This document shows, one piece after another, positions 1 through 5,934 of a stretch of DNA of 8,601 bases (position 1 is its first letter; each line of letters begins with the position of its first letter). A program made the position numbers and the translations under genes. The notes below the pieces were generated by a model. That model had not been told where the DNA came from. It did no database searches and saw nothing but the letters and a program-made list of their open reading frames with translations. Source of the stretch: Candidatus Moraniibacteriota bacterium (GTDB lineage: Bacteria > Patescibacteriota > Minisyncoccia > Moranbacterales > UBA9337); assembly GCA_023229615.1 (NCBI GenBank), contig JALNYX010000040.1, positions 1-8,601 on the forward strand, in the 5' to 3' direction.

Positions 1-571
1 TATTTTTGTGTTGTAATAATTTTTTGGTAAAATCCAAGTTTCCACTATAACAGTGAAACACAAACTTTGAATTTTGAACTTTGAATTTTGAACTAAAAAT
101 TATTTGGTATATATCCTCATATGCGTCATCTGAATTTTCTCTAGATGCCCGGCAATGAATAATAACCGGCAAATCCAATTCCTGCGCCAATTCCAAATGT
201 GCCACAAAACCTTTCTTCTGGCGCTGTTTTATTTTTACTATCTGTTCTATGCTATATGCTTCGTAAAAAAAATAATCCAGCCCAATCTCCCCAATCGCCA
301 CCACCTTCTCATTTTTTGCCAATTCCCCAATCCCCCCAACATCCCCAAACTCCCCAACCTCCTTATCTTCACCAAAACAGTGTGGATGCAACCCGACCGC
401 TGCAAAAATATTTTTGTGTGCTTTTGCCAATTCTACCGATGCCCGACTTCCTTCCAAATCCGCTCCAATATTGATAATCTTTTCCACCCCATTTTCAAAA
501 GCCCGCAAGATTACTTCCTCGCGGTCTTTGTTAAACTGTTTGTCGTCAAGATGGGCGTGAGTATCGATCAT
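1..571 (-). CDS. tatD: TatD family metal-dependent hydrolase (DNase), C-terminus cut by window edge
   Basis: The frame is open from an ATG at 571 to the left edge, giving about 190 residues of a family that usually has about 255-265. The visible part carries TatD landmarks: HAHLD near the N-terminus (metal ligands His5 and His7), AAVGLHPH around 57-64, VVAIGEIGLDY around 90-100 (Glu95), LPVIIHCR around 134-141 (His139) and VFHCYSG around 171-177 (His173). The last conserved Asp would lie outside the window. Family members are TIM-barrel, divalent-metal phosphodiesterases with nuclease activity; substrate specificity cannot be read here. The start overlaps the metG stop (ATGA, 568-571), with a weak AGAG upstream, so it is probably translationally coupled to metG. 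A heptameric tandem repeat adds about ten residues around 160-170, just before the VFHCYSG motif, and a G-rich stretch encodes residues 72-83. I first suspected a frameshift, but careful reading gives one continuous frame. Confidence 0.93.
   Translation of the reverse strand, partial: MIDTHAHLDDKQFNKDREEVILRAFENGVEKIINIGADLEGSRASVELAKAHKNIFAAVGLHPHCFGEDKEVGEFGDVGGIGELAKNEKVVAIGEIGLDYFFYEAYSIEQIVKIKQRQKKGFVAHLELAQELDLPVIIHCRASRENSDDAYEDIYQIIFSSKFKVQNSKFVFHCYSGNLDFTKKLLQHKN
63..93. repeat. 14-bp tandem repeat (two heptads) inside tatD
   Basis: AACTTTGAATTTTG occurs twice back to back (63-76 and 77-90) with a partial third copy. Each unit is two near-identical heptads. It encodes SSKFKVQNSKF in frame in the tatD product and looks like an expansion relative to the family. 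Confidence 0.88.
325..355 (-). other. Potential G-quadruplex sequence in tatD
   Basis: On the coding (minus) strand four G-runs of 4, 4, 6 and 4 are separated by spacers of 5, 5 and 3 bases, with further G-runs just downstream. This fits a canonical quadruplex pattern and stands out in AT-rich DNA. It encodes Gly-rich residues in the loop between AVGLHPH and VVAIGEIGLD. Folding is not shown by sequence alone. Confidence 0.5.
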
Positions 572-1989
572 TTTATTCTCTGAAATAAAACTTCATCCAA
601 TTTTTTTGTTTCCAGTGATTTTTTGATCTTCTCCGAAGTTTGAGGCATAAAAGGTGTTAACAATTCAGCAATTAAACCCAAATCATCCACTAATTTCTGC
701 ATAACTTTTTCGAACTCCTCTTTCCTACTTTCATCTTTCGCCGACTCCCAAGGCTTTGTATCTTCAATATATTTATTTGCATCTCTCACAATTTTCCAAA
801 TAAACTCAGTGGCTTTATCAATTTCCAAATTATTTATTAAATTGAAAATTTTATCATTGGAAATTAATTGGAAATTGGAAATTGGAAATTGGAAATTTTG
901 AAGAAGTTTAATAACTCGCGAAACAAGATTTCCCAAACCATTTGCCAAATCGGCATTATATTTTTCAATCATCCGTTCCATCGTCACATCCACATCATCT
1001 CCGAATGTTCCGGCGCTAAGAAGCAGATATCTTGTTCCATCCGAGCCGAATTTTTGGATCATTTCGTCAATTCCGATTGCATTTCCCAAAGTTTTGCTCA
1101 TCTTTTTTCCGCCGGAAAGAATATGTCCGTGTACAAAAAGTTTTTTTGGCAAAGGTAATCCGAGATGCAAAAGCATAATCGGCCAAATGGTCGCGTGCAC
1201 CCGCAAAATATCCTTTCCAATCAATTGGACATCCATCGGCCATTGTTTTGGAACATCATTCAAATCCCCATTCCATCCCAAGCCAGTCAAATAATTAAGG
1301 AAAGCGTCTACCCAAACATAAGTAGTATGCTCTTCGTCAAAAGGTAATGGAATTCCCCATAAAATATTCTTGCGAGAAATAGAAACGTCTTCCAATTTTT
1401 GTCCTTCCAAAAAAGAAAGAATCTCTTTCTTATATCTTTCCGGCGCAATCTGAAATTCATCTGATTCGATTTTTTCAATCAGTTCTTTTTGAAGTTCGGT
1501 CATTTTCAGAAGATAACATTCTTCTTTTGTCATCTCCGGCGCAATATTATGATCCGGACATTTTCCATCAACCAATTCATTTTCACTTTTGAATTGTTCG
1601 CATCCGGTACAATATAATCCTTCATACTCCCCTTTATAAATTGCGCCTTTTTCAAAAAGAATTTGCAAAACTTTTCGCACCGCCTCCTTGTGCTTTTCAT
1701 TAGTAGTTCGAATAAATCCATTATTTTCAATTTCAAGAATTTTCCAAAGACCTTCAAATATTTCCGCTATGCCATTCACAAATTCTTGCGGACTTTTTCC
1801 TGCCTCTTCAGCTGCCTTCTGAATTTTGGCTCCATGCTCATCCATTCCGGTTAGCAAAAAAACATTCGCTCCTTGAGATTTGTAAAACCGCGCCAAAGCA
1901 TCTGCCGCCACAGTTGTATATGCATGTCCGATATGCGGAGCCGCATTGGCGTAATAAATCGGAGTTGTGATATAAAATTTGTCTTTCAT
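568..1989 (-). CDS. metG: Methionine--tRNA ligase (short form)
   Basis: This class I aminoacyl-tRNA synthetase charges initiator and elongator tRNA-Met in the cytoplasm. The 473-residue product has the HIGH signature as PHIGH at 18-22, a zinc knuckle (Cys127, Cys130, Cys144, probably His147), GKDILRVHATIWP at about 258-270 and a KMSKS loop written as KMSKT at 296-300. The DALR-like helical anticodon-binding domain follows, with DKATEFIW and TKPWE at about 391-415. There is no C-terminal EMAP/Trbp111-like domain, so the protein is shorter than the B. subtilis enzyme (about 660 residues) but complete for catalysis. Residues about 364-378 (NFQFPISNFQLISN) come from a heptameric DNA repeat and look like an expansion between helices. 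The ATG at 1989 is the first residue of the conserved N-terminus (MKDKFYITTPIYYANAAPHIGH). It lies 19 bp from a palindromic element, and no strong Shine-Dalgarno is visible. The 3' end overlaps tatD by ATGA. Confidence 0.98.
   Translation of the reverse strand: MKDKFYITTPIYYANAAPHIGHAYTTVAADALARFYKSQGANVFLLTGMDEHGAKIQKAAEEAGKSPQEFVNGIAEIFEGLWKILEIENNGFIRTTNEKHKEAVRKVLQILFEKGAIYKGEYEGLYCTGCEQFKSENELVDGKCPDHNIAPEMTKEECYLLKMTELQKELIEKIESDEFQIAPERYKKEILSFLEGQKLEDVSISRKNILWGIPLPFDEEHTTYVWVDAFLNYLTGLGWNGDLNDVPKQWPMDVQLIGKDILRVHATIWPIMLLHLGLPLPKKLFVHGHILSGGKKMSKTLGNAIGIDEMIQKFGSDGTRYLLLSAGTFGDDVDVTMERMIEKYNADLANGLGNLVSRVIKLLQNFQFPISNFQLISNDKIFNLINNLEIDKATEFIWKIVRDANKYIEDTKPWESAKDESRKEEFEKVMQKLVDDLGLIAELLTPFMPQTSEKIKKSLETKKLDEVLFQRIK
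859..897. repeat. Heptameric tandem repeat GGAAATT inside metG
   Basis: Four perfect contiguous copies of GGAAATT occupy 870-897, and a fifth at 859-865 is separated by AATT. The repeat is in frame within metG and encodes FQFPISNFQLIS around residues 366-377, between conserved helices. Confidence 0.9.
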
Positions 1990-2002
1990 ATTCTTTTAGC
2001 AA

Positions 2003-2031
2003 ATTAAAACTTGTGTTGATTAAATAACCAG
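2003..2031 (-). promoter_or_regulatory. Possible promoter for metG
   Basis: On the minus strand a TTTAAT hexamer (2003-2008, five of six consensus bases) follows CTGGTT (2026-2031) with 17 bp between; the -35 is poor. The position just outside the CAAGT end of element copy 1 parallels the candidates at the permease and plus-strand genes, which is the main reason to list it. The predicted leader is about 7 nt. Confidence 0.22.
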
Positions 2032-2145
2032 ACATTCGGTTTTCCGGAAAAATATTATTTTCGCAGCTGTCCGTGTCCCTCGAAAGGATCGGAGAAAATG
2101 ATATTTTTTCGGAAAACCATGAGAAAATTATCCAAATACTCAAAT
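2009..2145. repeat. Long imperfect palindromic intergenic element, copy 1 (137 bp)
   Basis: This fills almost the whole rsmI-metG spacer. The inner hairpin arms start at 2039 (GTTTTCCG) and end at 2117 (CGGAAAAC). They pair over about 24 bp, and the two mismatches would be G-U wobbles in RNA. The centre contains CCGTGTCCCTCGAAAGGATC, able to form a small GTCC/GGAT stem around CTCGAAA. Outer ends are ACTTG at 2009 and CAAAT at 2141-2145, in inverted orientation. The right end includes the rsmI stop codon. The core is nearly identical to copy 2. Confidence 0.85.
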
Positions 2146-2805
2146 GCTGTAAATAATAATTACAAATTCACCCTTCACCTTTACTGGATTATTTTCAAAA
2201 TATTTCAATATTTCTTCAATACTTCCTCTTGCAATTTCCTCGAACATTTTTGTTAATTCTCTTCCGAGGATAACATTTTTTTCGCATCCCAATTCTTGAA
2301 GCAATCCTAAATTTTTAATTACTCGATGCACGCTGTCATAATAAACCGCCGGATATTTTTGTGCAATCACCTCTTTAAAAAACGTTTCTCTGCCTTTTTT
2401 GTGCGGAGGAAAACCCAAAAAAATAAACTTCTGCATATCAATTCCCGCCACACTAGCAAGTGCCGCCAGTGCCGAAGCGCCAGGAATTGTGGCGATATCA
2501 ATTCCATTTTTCACCGCCTCCGCCACTAAAATATTTCCCGGATCAGAAATTCCCGGCGTTCCAGCATCCGTCACCAAAGCGATATTTTTTCCTTCTTTTA
2601 ATTTGGAAATAATGAAATCAATTTTTTGCAATTTACTGTGCTGGTGGTAGGATATAAGAGGAGTTTCAATCTCGTAATGCGCTGTCAATTTCCGCGTCAC
2701 TCGTGTATCCTCACACGCCACAAAATCAGCCTCTTTCATAATTCGAATGGCTCGCAAAGTAATATCTTCAAGATTTCCTATCGGAGTGGCAACAATATAT
2801 AACAT
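2140..2805 (-). CDS. rsmI: 16S rRNA (cytidine(1402)-2'-O)-methyltransferase RsmI
   Basis: RsmI methylates the ribose of C1402 in the decoding centre of 16S rRNA using S-adenosylmethionine. The 221-residue product matches the tetrapyrrole methylase-like fold: MLYIVATPIGNLEDI at 1-15, ACEDTR at 30-35, the loop VTDAGTPGISDPG at 78-90, IPGASALAALA at 108-118, FLGFPP at 129-134, GRELTK at 181-186 and GEFV at 212-215. The protein ends at this catalytic domain and lacks the C-terminal extension of the E. coli enzyme (about 286 residues), as in many short homologues. The ATG at 2805 begins the conserved MLYIVATPIGNL directly; no clear Shine-Dalgarno precedes it. The TGA at 2140-2142 lies within the end of palindromic element copy 1. 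The order rsmI then metG then tatD resembles Firmicutes such as B. subtilis, where abrB sits between the first two. Confidence 0.97.
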   Translation of the reverse strand: MLYIVATPIGNLEDITLRAIRIMKEADFVACEDTRVTRKLTAHYEIETPLISYHQHSKLQKIDFIISKLKEGKNIALVTDAGTPGISDPGNILVAEAVKNGIDIATIPGASALAALASVAGIDMQKFIFLGFPPHKKGRETFFKEVIAQKYPAVYYDSVHRVIKNLGLLQELGCEKNVILGRELTKMFEEIARGSIEEILKYFENNPVKVKGEFVIIIYSI

Positions 2806-2884
2806 AAAATAATTTTAGCCTATTAAAATTTTAGCATTTAAACAAGGGTACGAGCGAATGTTAATATGTTAAAAAAAATATTAA

Positions 2885-3026
2885 ACTTAGGATTTACATA
2901 TTTAATATCCCGATCCCGTTTTTCCGAAAAAATATTATTTTCGTAGCTGTCCGTGTCCCTCGAAAGGACCGGAGAAAATGATATTTTTTCGGAAAAACAA
3001 CTCTTGATTAGTTTAAGTGTGCAAGT
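2885..3026. repeat. Long imperfect palindromic intergenic element, copy 2 (142 bp)
   Basis: This lies in the spacer between the divergent rsmI and small membrane-protein genes. The core at 2918-2998 has arms GTTTTTCCG and CGGAAAAAC that pair over about 25 bp with one mismatch. The central GTCCCTCGAAAGGAC forms a perfect 4-bp stem with loop CTCGAAA. The outer right end GCAAGT (3021-3026) matches copy 3 exactly; the outer left end ACTTAG is degenerate. Its core runs in the same orientation as copies 1 and 3. Sitting between divergent genes, it cannot be only a terminator. The remaining spacer, 2806-2884, is AT-rich and shows nothing I can name. Confidence 0.85.
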
Positions 3027-3032
3027 CATAAA
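3004..3032 (+). promoter_or_regulatory. Possible promoter for the plus-strand membrane-protein gene
   Basis: TTGATT (3004-3009) and CATAAA (3027-3032) are separated by 17 bp. Each matches four of six sigma-70 consensus bases. A start about 7 bp downstream would leave a leader of only about 5 nt before the ATG at 3044. The -35-like hexamer lies within the end of palindromic element copy 2. AT-rich DNA yields such matches by chance, so this is tentative. Confidence 0.3.
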
Positions 3033-3043
3033 AAAATAATAAG

Positions 3044-3502
3044 ATGATTTTAACTACTCATGCCTTGGCCGGAGCGGCTATTGGAAAAAACTTCGGCAAT
3101 CCATGGATAATCATTATTTTTTCCCTGGTTATTCATTATATCATGGACTCTTTTCGCCATGGCGAATATCTTGACCGCCAATCAACTCTGGAAAATACCT
3201 GGTGGAAAGTCGCACTGGATCTTTTTTTCGCAATGGCGATTGTCGGATTTTTCATTATCTTCAAAAATCCCAAACCTTCCGAAACATTTTCCATCCTCCT
3301 GGGATCTTTTTTTTCCATGCTCCCCGATTTATTCACCGTGCTTTACTGGAAATTGAATTTTAAAATTCTGAAAAAACTTTTTCTCTTTCATGCCTGGATT
3401 CACAAATATCCTCCTTTTTCTCCAGAAAGAACTTGGACTTTGCGAAACTCGGCAAATGACATCATCTTTTCATTAATTGCGATTCTATTGCTATTCTTTT
3501 GA
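3044..3502 (+). CDS. Small membrane protein with conserved-looking His/Asp residues, unknown function
   Basis: This is the only plus-strand gene in the window: 152 residues with about four hydrophobic segments (about 20-34, 56-73, 82-101 and 137-152). Polar residues sit in or beside them: His6 in TTHALAGAAIG, then HYIMDSFRHGEY (His31, Asp35, His39), SMLPDLFTVLYW (Asp95) and FHAWIHKY (His116, His120). An early TH-A-GAxxG followed by HxxxDxxxH recalls the YdjM/DUF457-type membrane-bound putative metal-dependent hydrolases, but the match is by pattern only, so I leave it unnamed. The ATG at 3044 starts 17 bp beyond the end of palindromic element copy 2, with no good Shine-Dalgarno. Promoter-like hexamers 12-40 bp upstream would give an almost leaderless mRNA. 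The last 12 bp overlap the end of the permease gene on the other strand. Confidence 0.8.
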   Translation: MILTTHALAGAAIGKNFGNPWIIIIFSLVIHYIMDSFRHGEYLDRQSTLENTWWKVALDLFFAMAIVGFFIIFKNPKPSETFSILLGSFFSMLPDLFTVLYWKLNFKILKKLFLFHAWIHKYPPFSPERTWTLRNSANDIIFSLIAILLLFF

Positions 3503-4510
3503 CGCATCTCGAAATGCCATCCAGTCCCCAATCAAAACCCCCGCGATTGTCGCTATTGGAACCGACAAAATCGCCCCCAAAACACCGCCAATTTTCGCTC
3601 CAATAAGCAAGGCTAAAATCACTGCTAAAGGATTGAGTCCTACCGCTTTTTTCATTATTTGAGGAACAAAAACATTATTTTCCGCTACTTGGATCAAAAT
3701 ATATCCGATTATTACCAGAAGCCCCTTTATCGGAGAAAACAACAATCCCATCGCTCCGGCAATGATAGTTGAAACAGTCGGACCAATATAAGGAATGATT
3801 TCCAAAATTCCCCCAATAATTGCAATTATCAAAGCATAAGGCACTCCCAACAGATATAACACCAAGAAATCCAAAAGAAAAATTATTACCATTAGCAATA
3901 TTTGCCCCAACATCCATTTTCCTATTTTACTTTTTATTCTTTTAGCCAAGGAAACAACATAGTTATCATATATTTTCGGAGTAATTGATTGGAAAAATTT
4001 TTCCATTCCATCCTCCTTGACCGACATATAAAAGGCCATAGAAATGATAACTACAAATGAAAACAATCCGGAAAAAACTCCCAGCGTTCTCGAAAACAAG
4101 TTGCCGAAATTACCTCTTAAATTAGAAAAAATATCCTGACTACTAAAAGATATCCCTTGTGTTTGAAAATATTTATTCAATCCACTGGCGATATTAGATA
4201 TTCCCTCCAAATAACTCGGGAGATTCCGAGAAAATTCCTGGAATTGGACAATGACCGCAGGAACCATAAAAGAAATTGAAATTCCGATAATCAAGAATAA
4301 CAGAAGATACACTAACGTAACCGCCAAAACGCGGTTTACTTTTCTTCTCTGAAACCACCTTACTGTCGGTTCTAGTGCCGCCATTAAAATAACTGAAACA
4401 AAAAAAACAGCTACGATATCCCTGACGGCATACAAAAACCAAAGTCCAAGTGCTACTAAAACCACTTTGAAAATCACTTCAGTTACAATATTGATGGATG
4501 TTTTCTGCAT
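3491..4510 (-). CDS. AI-2E family transporter (TqsA/PerM-like permease)
   Basis: A 339-residue polytopic inner-membrane protein of the AI-2E transporter family (formerly UPF0118). Hydrophobic segments fall at about 12-30, 31-47, 62-83, 143-163, 202-222, 224-240, 244-258, 262-276 and 293-325, with a soluble stretch around 90-140. Family signatures are EPTVRWFQRRK at about 47-57, EIIPYIGP at 237-244, VPQIMKKAVGLNPL at about 282-295 and GAILSVPIATIAG at about 312-324. Members have been linked to autoinducer-2 export, ion antiport or unknown small solutes, so the substrate is open. The ATG at 4510 is 14 bp from palindromic element copy 3. A TAAAAT hexamer 7-12 bp upstream of the ATG would place the transcript start at or near the start codon. 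The TAG at 3491-3493 lies inside the 3' end of the opposite-strand gene. Confidence 0.96.
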   Translation of the reverse strand: MQKTSINIVTEVIFKVVLVALGLWFLYAVRDIVAVFFVSVILMAALEPTVRWFQRRKVNRVLAVTLVYLLLFLIIGISISFMVPAVIVQFQEFSRNLPSYLEGISNIASGLNKYFQTQGISFSSQDIFSNLRGNFGNLFSRTLGVFSGLFSFVVIISMAFYMSVKEDGMEKFFQSITPKIYDNYVVSLAKRIKSKIGKWMLGQILLMVIIFLLDFLVLYLLGVPYALIIAIIGGILEIIPYIGPTVSTIIAGAMGLLFSPIKGLLVIIGYILIQVAENNVFVPQIMKKAVGLNPLAVILALLIGAKIGGVLGAILSVPIATIAGVLIGDWMAFRDASKE

Positions 4511-4516
4511 TATTTT

Positions 4517-4546
4517 ATTTTAGAACTTGCGCGATTAAATAACCAA
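4517..4546 (-). promoter_or_regulatory. Possible promoter for the AI-2E permease gene
   Basis: On the minus strand TTGGTT (4541-4546) and TAAAAT (4517-4522) are 18 bp apart. The -10 matches five of six consensus bases and the -35 three. Transcription would begin near 4510, the first base of the start codon, making a leaderless mRNA. The -35-like part belongs to palindromic element copy 3. Tentative. Confidence 0.3.
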
Positions 4547-4661
4547 ACTCCCGATTTTCCGGAAAAATATTATTTTCGCTTTTGCCCGCGTCCCTCGAAA
4601 TGGCAGGAGAAAATGATATTTTTTTCGGAAAATCATACGAGAATTATTTAGATATGCAAGT
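4525..4661. repeat. Long imperfect palindromic intergenic element, copy 3 (137 bp)
   Basis: This occupies nearly all of the spacer between the M16 peptidase and permease genes. Outer ends are perfect inverted ACTTGC (4525-4530) and GCAAGT (4656-4661). The core at 4553-4634 has arms GATTTTCCG and CGGAAAATC, paired over about 25 bp with a one-base bulge. The centre keeps GTCCCTCGAAA, but the small stem is TGCC/GGCA instead of GTCC/GGAC. The left flank GATTAAATAACCA is shared with copy 1. It ends about 4 bp from the peptidase stop and 14 bp from the permease start. Confidence 0.85.
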
Positions 4662-4665
4662 CCTT

Positions 4666-5934
4666 CTATAATTTCAACAACTTTTCAAACTTCTTACTAT
4701 TTTTATGCGGACCGATTATTGCCAAATTCAAAGTATTTTTCAAGAAAATATTTTTTGCCACTCTTTGAATATCTTCGACCGTCACTGCGTCAATTTTAGC
4801 AAATATCTCTTCTAATGTCATTATTTTTTCTTTTTTCACTTCTTGATCAATAAAAAACATCGCCACCTCATCCGATGCTTCAAAACCCATAACCCCTCTC
4901 CCTTTGAGATAATCTTTTGATTTTCGAAGTTCTTTTTCACTCACTTTTTCAACAGTCATTTTTCTGTACTCGCCCAAAATAACTTCGATCGCTTTTTCCA
5001 AATTCTTATGCTCCACTCCAGATTGTGTTTCAATGTATCCGCAATCATCAAAATTTTCCGTAGCCGTGCGGACATAATACGCCAAACCTCGACGTTCGCG
5101 CACTTCGATGAAGAGCCGGCTAGACATATTCCCTCCCAAAATGGTCGCCAGAAGTCCCAACGCGAAACGATCTTTGTGATCTCTCTTGAAAGCGCGATTT
5201 CCCAAAATAAAATGTGTTTGGTCGGTTTTTTTGAATTTTATTTTCACTGCCGGTGTGGCTTGATTTTCCAAAACTTTTTCAATCGCCGGTTTTTTCCCTT
5301 TCGGCATTTTGGAAAAATATTCCTCCACTTGAGCGATCACTTTTTTCTCATCGATTTTTCCCGCCACGCAAACCACTGTGTCATTGGCGAGATAAAACCT
5401 TTTCATATAATCAACAAAATCCTTTCGCGCAAAAGACTTGATGGTTTTTTTATATCCAACTATTTCTCTGCCCAAATTATTTTCACCATACAAAAGTTTT
5501 TCAAAAACATCACCCACACTGCGCTGAGGATTATCCTTATACATATTCAATTCTTGAATAATAGGCCCCTTTTCTCTTGAAATTTCCTCTTCTTCAATTT
5601 TAGAATTGAGATACATATCCGCCACCACATCCAAAGCTACATTGAAATTTTCCGCACTCGCCTTGGCATAATATCCAGTCATATCTTTTCCCGTAAACGC
5701 GTTGAATTCCCCGCCGATGGAGTCCAACTCCTCGGAAATATCAAGCGTTGTCGGACGTTTGCTTGTTCCCTTGAAAAACATATGCTCAATAAAATGGGAA
5801 AGTCCCGCTTCTTTTTCGCTTTCATATCGCGACCCCACACCCACCATCACCACCACGGTCGCTGTCTGGGTATTTTCCATTGGCACCGTAACGATTCGCA
5901 ATCCGTTTTTCAATTGCGTTTTTTTATAATTCAT
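4666..5934 (-). CDS. M16 family zinc metallopeptidase (processing-peptidase-like)
   Basis: A 422-residue pitrilysin/insulinase-family peptidase of the bacterial processing-peptidase (PqqL/YmxG-like) type. The inverted zinc motif HxxEH appears as HFIEH at 47-51, with Glu50 as catalytic base. The third ligand is probably Glu128 in IIQELNMYKDNP, 77 residues after His51. The second half carries the usual inactive repeat with ERRGLAYYVRTATENF at about 285-300. The length is normal for the single-gene active subunit. No signal peptide is seen, so it probably acts in the cytoplasm on peptides or small unfolded proteins. Its ATG at 5934 lies inside the last codons of the M32 gene (overlap 5924-5934), with a weak GGA about 9 bp upstream, suggesting translational coupling. 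The stop is followed after about 4 bp by palindromic element copy 3. Confidence 0.96.
   Translation of the reverse strand: MNYKKTQLKNGLRIVTVPMENTQTATVVVMVGVGSRYESEKEAGLSHFIEHMFFKGTSKRPTTLDISEELDSIGGEFNAFTGKDMTGYYAKASAENFNVALDVVADMYLNSKIEEEEISREKGPIIQELNMYKDNPQRSVGDVFEKLLYGENNLGREIVGYKKTIKSFARKDFVDYMKRFYLANDTVVCVAGKIDEKKVIAQVEEYFSKMPKGKKPAIEKVLENQATPAVKIKFKKTDQTHFILGNRAFKRDHKDRFALGLLATILGGNMSSRLFIEVRERRGLAYYVRTATENFDDCGYIETQSGVEHKNLEKAIEVILGEYRKMTVEKVSEKELRKSKDYLKGRGVMGFEASDEVAMFFIDQEVKKEKIMTLEEIFAKIDAVTVEDIQRVAKNIFLKNTLNLAIIGPHKNSKKFEKLLKL

Noticed and set aside
240..300. Apparent frameshift in tatD after GEIGLDYF
   Set aside because: It came from miscounting the A-run (eight bases) and C-run (six bases) on the plus strand. 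With the exact sequence the frame is continuous to the window edge.
155..583. Plus-strand open frames of 91 and 142 residues across the left end
   Set aside because: They are antisense to the tatD frame, which carries clear family motifs. Their products are low-complexity and resemble nothing.
1838..2143. Minus-strand open frames through element copies 1 and 2 (1838-2143 and 2838-3029) share the peptide SEKISFSP-LSRDTDS-ENNIF
   Set aside because: The shared peptide is the translation of the DNA repeat read in the same orientation. In copy 3 the frame is broken by an extra base in the arm, and copy 1's frame runs into metG in another frame. It is not a protein family.
2009..2145. Integron attC-like site (long imperfect palindrome after a gene)
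   Set aside because: The conserved GTTRRRY/RYYYAAC ends are absent, the genes are housekeeping genes in an ancestral order, and one copy lies between divergent starts. No integrase is visible.
2885..3026. Simple intrinsic terminator
   Set aside because: Copy 2 lies between two divergent start regions where no transcript should end, and the stems are AT-rich without a clear GC stem followed by a U-run. A terminator role for copies 1, 3 and 4 remains possible.
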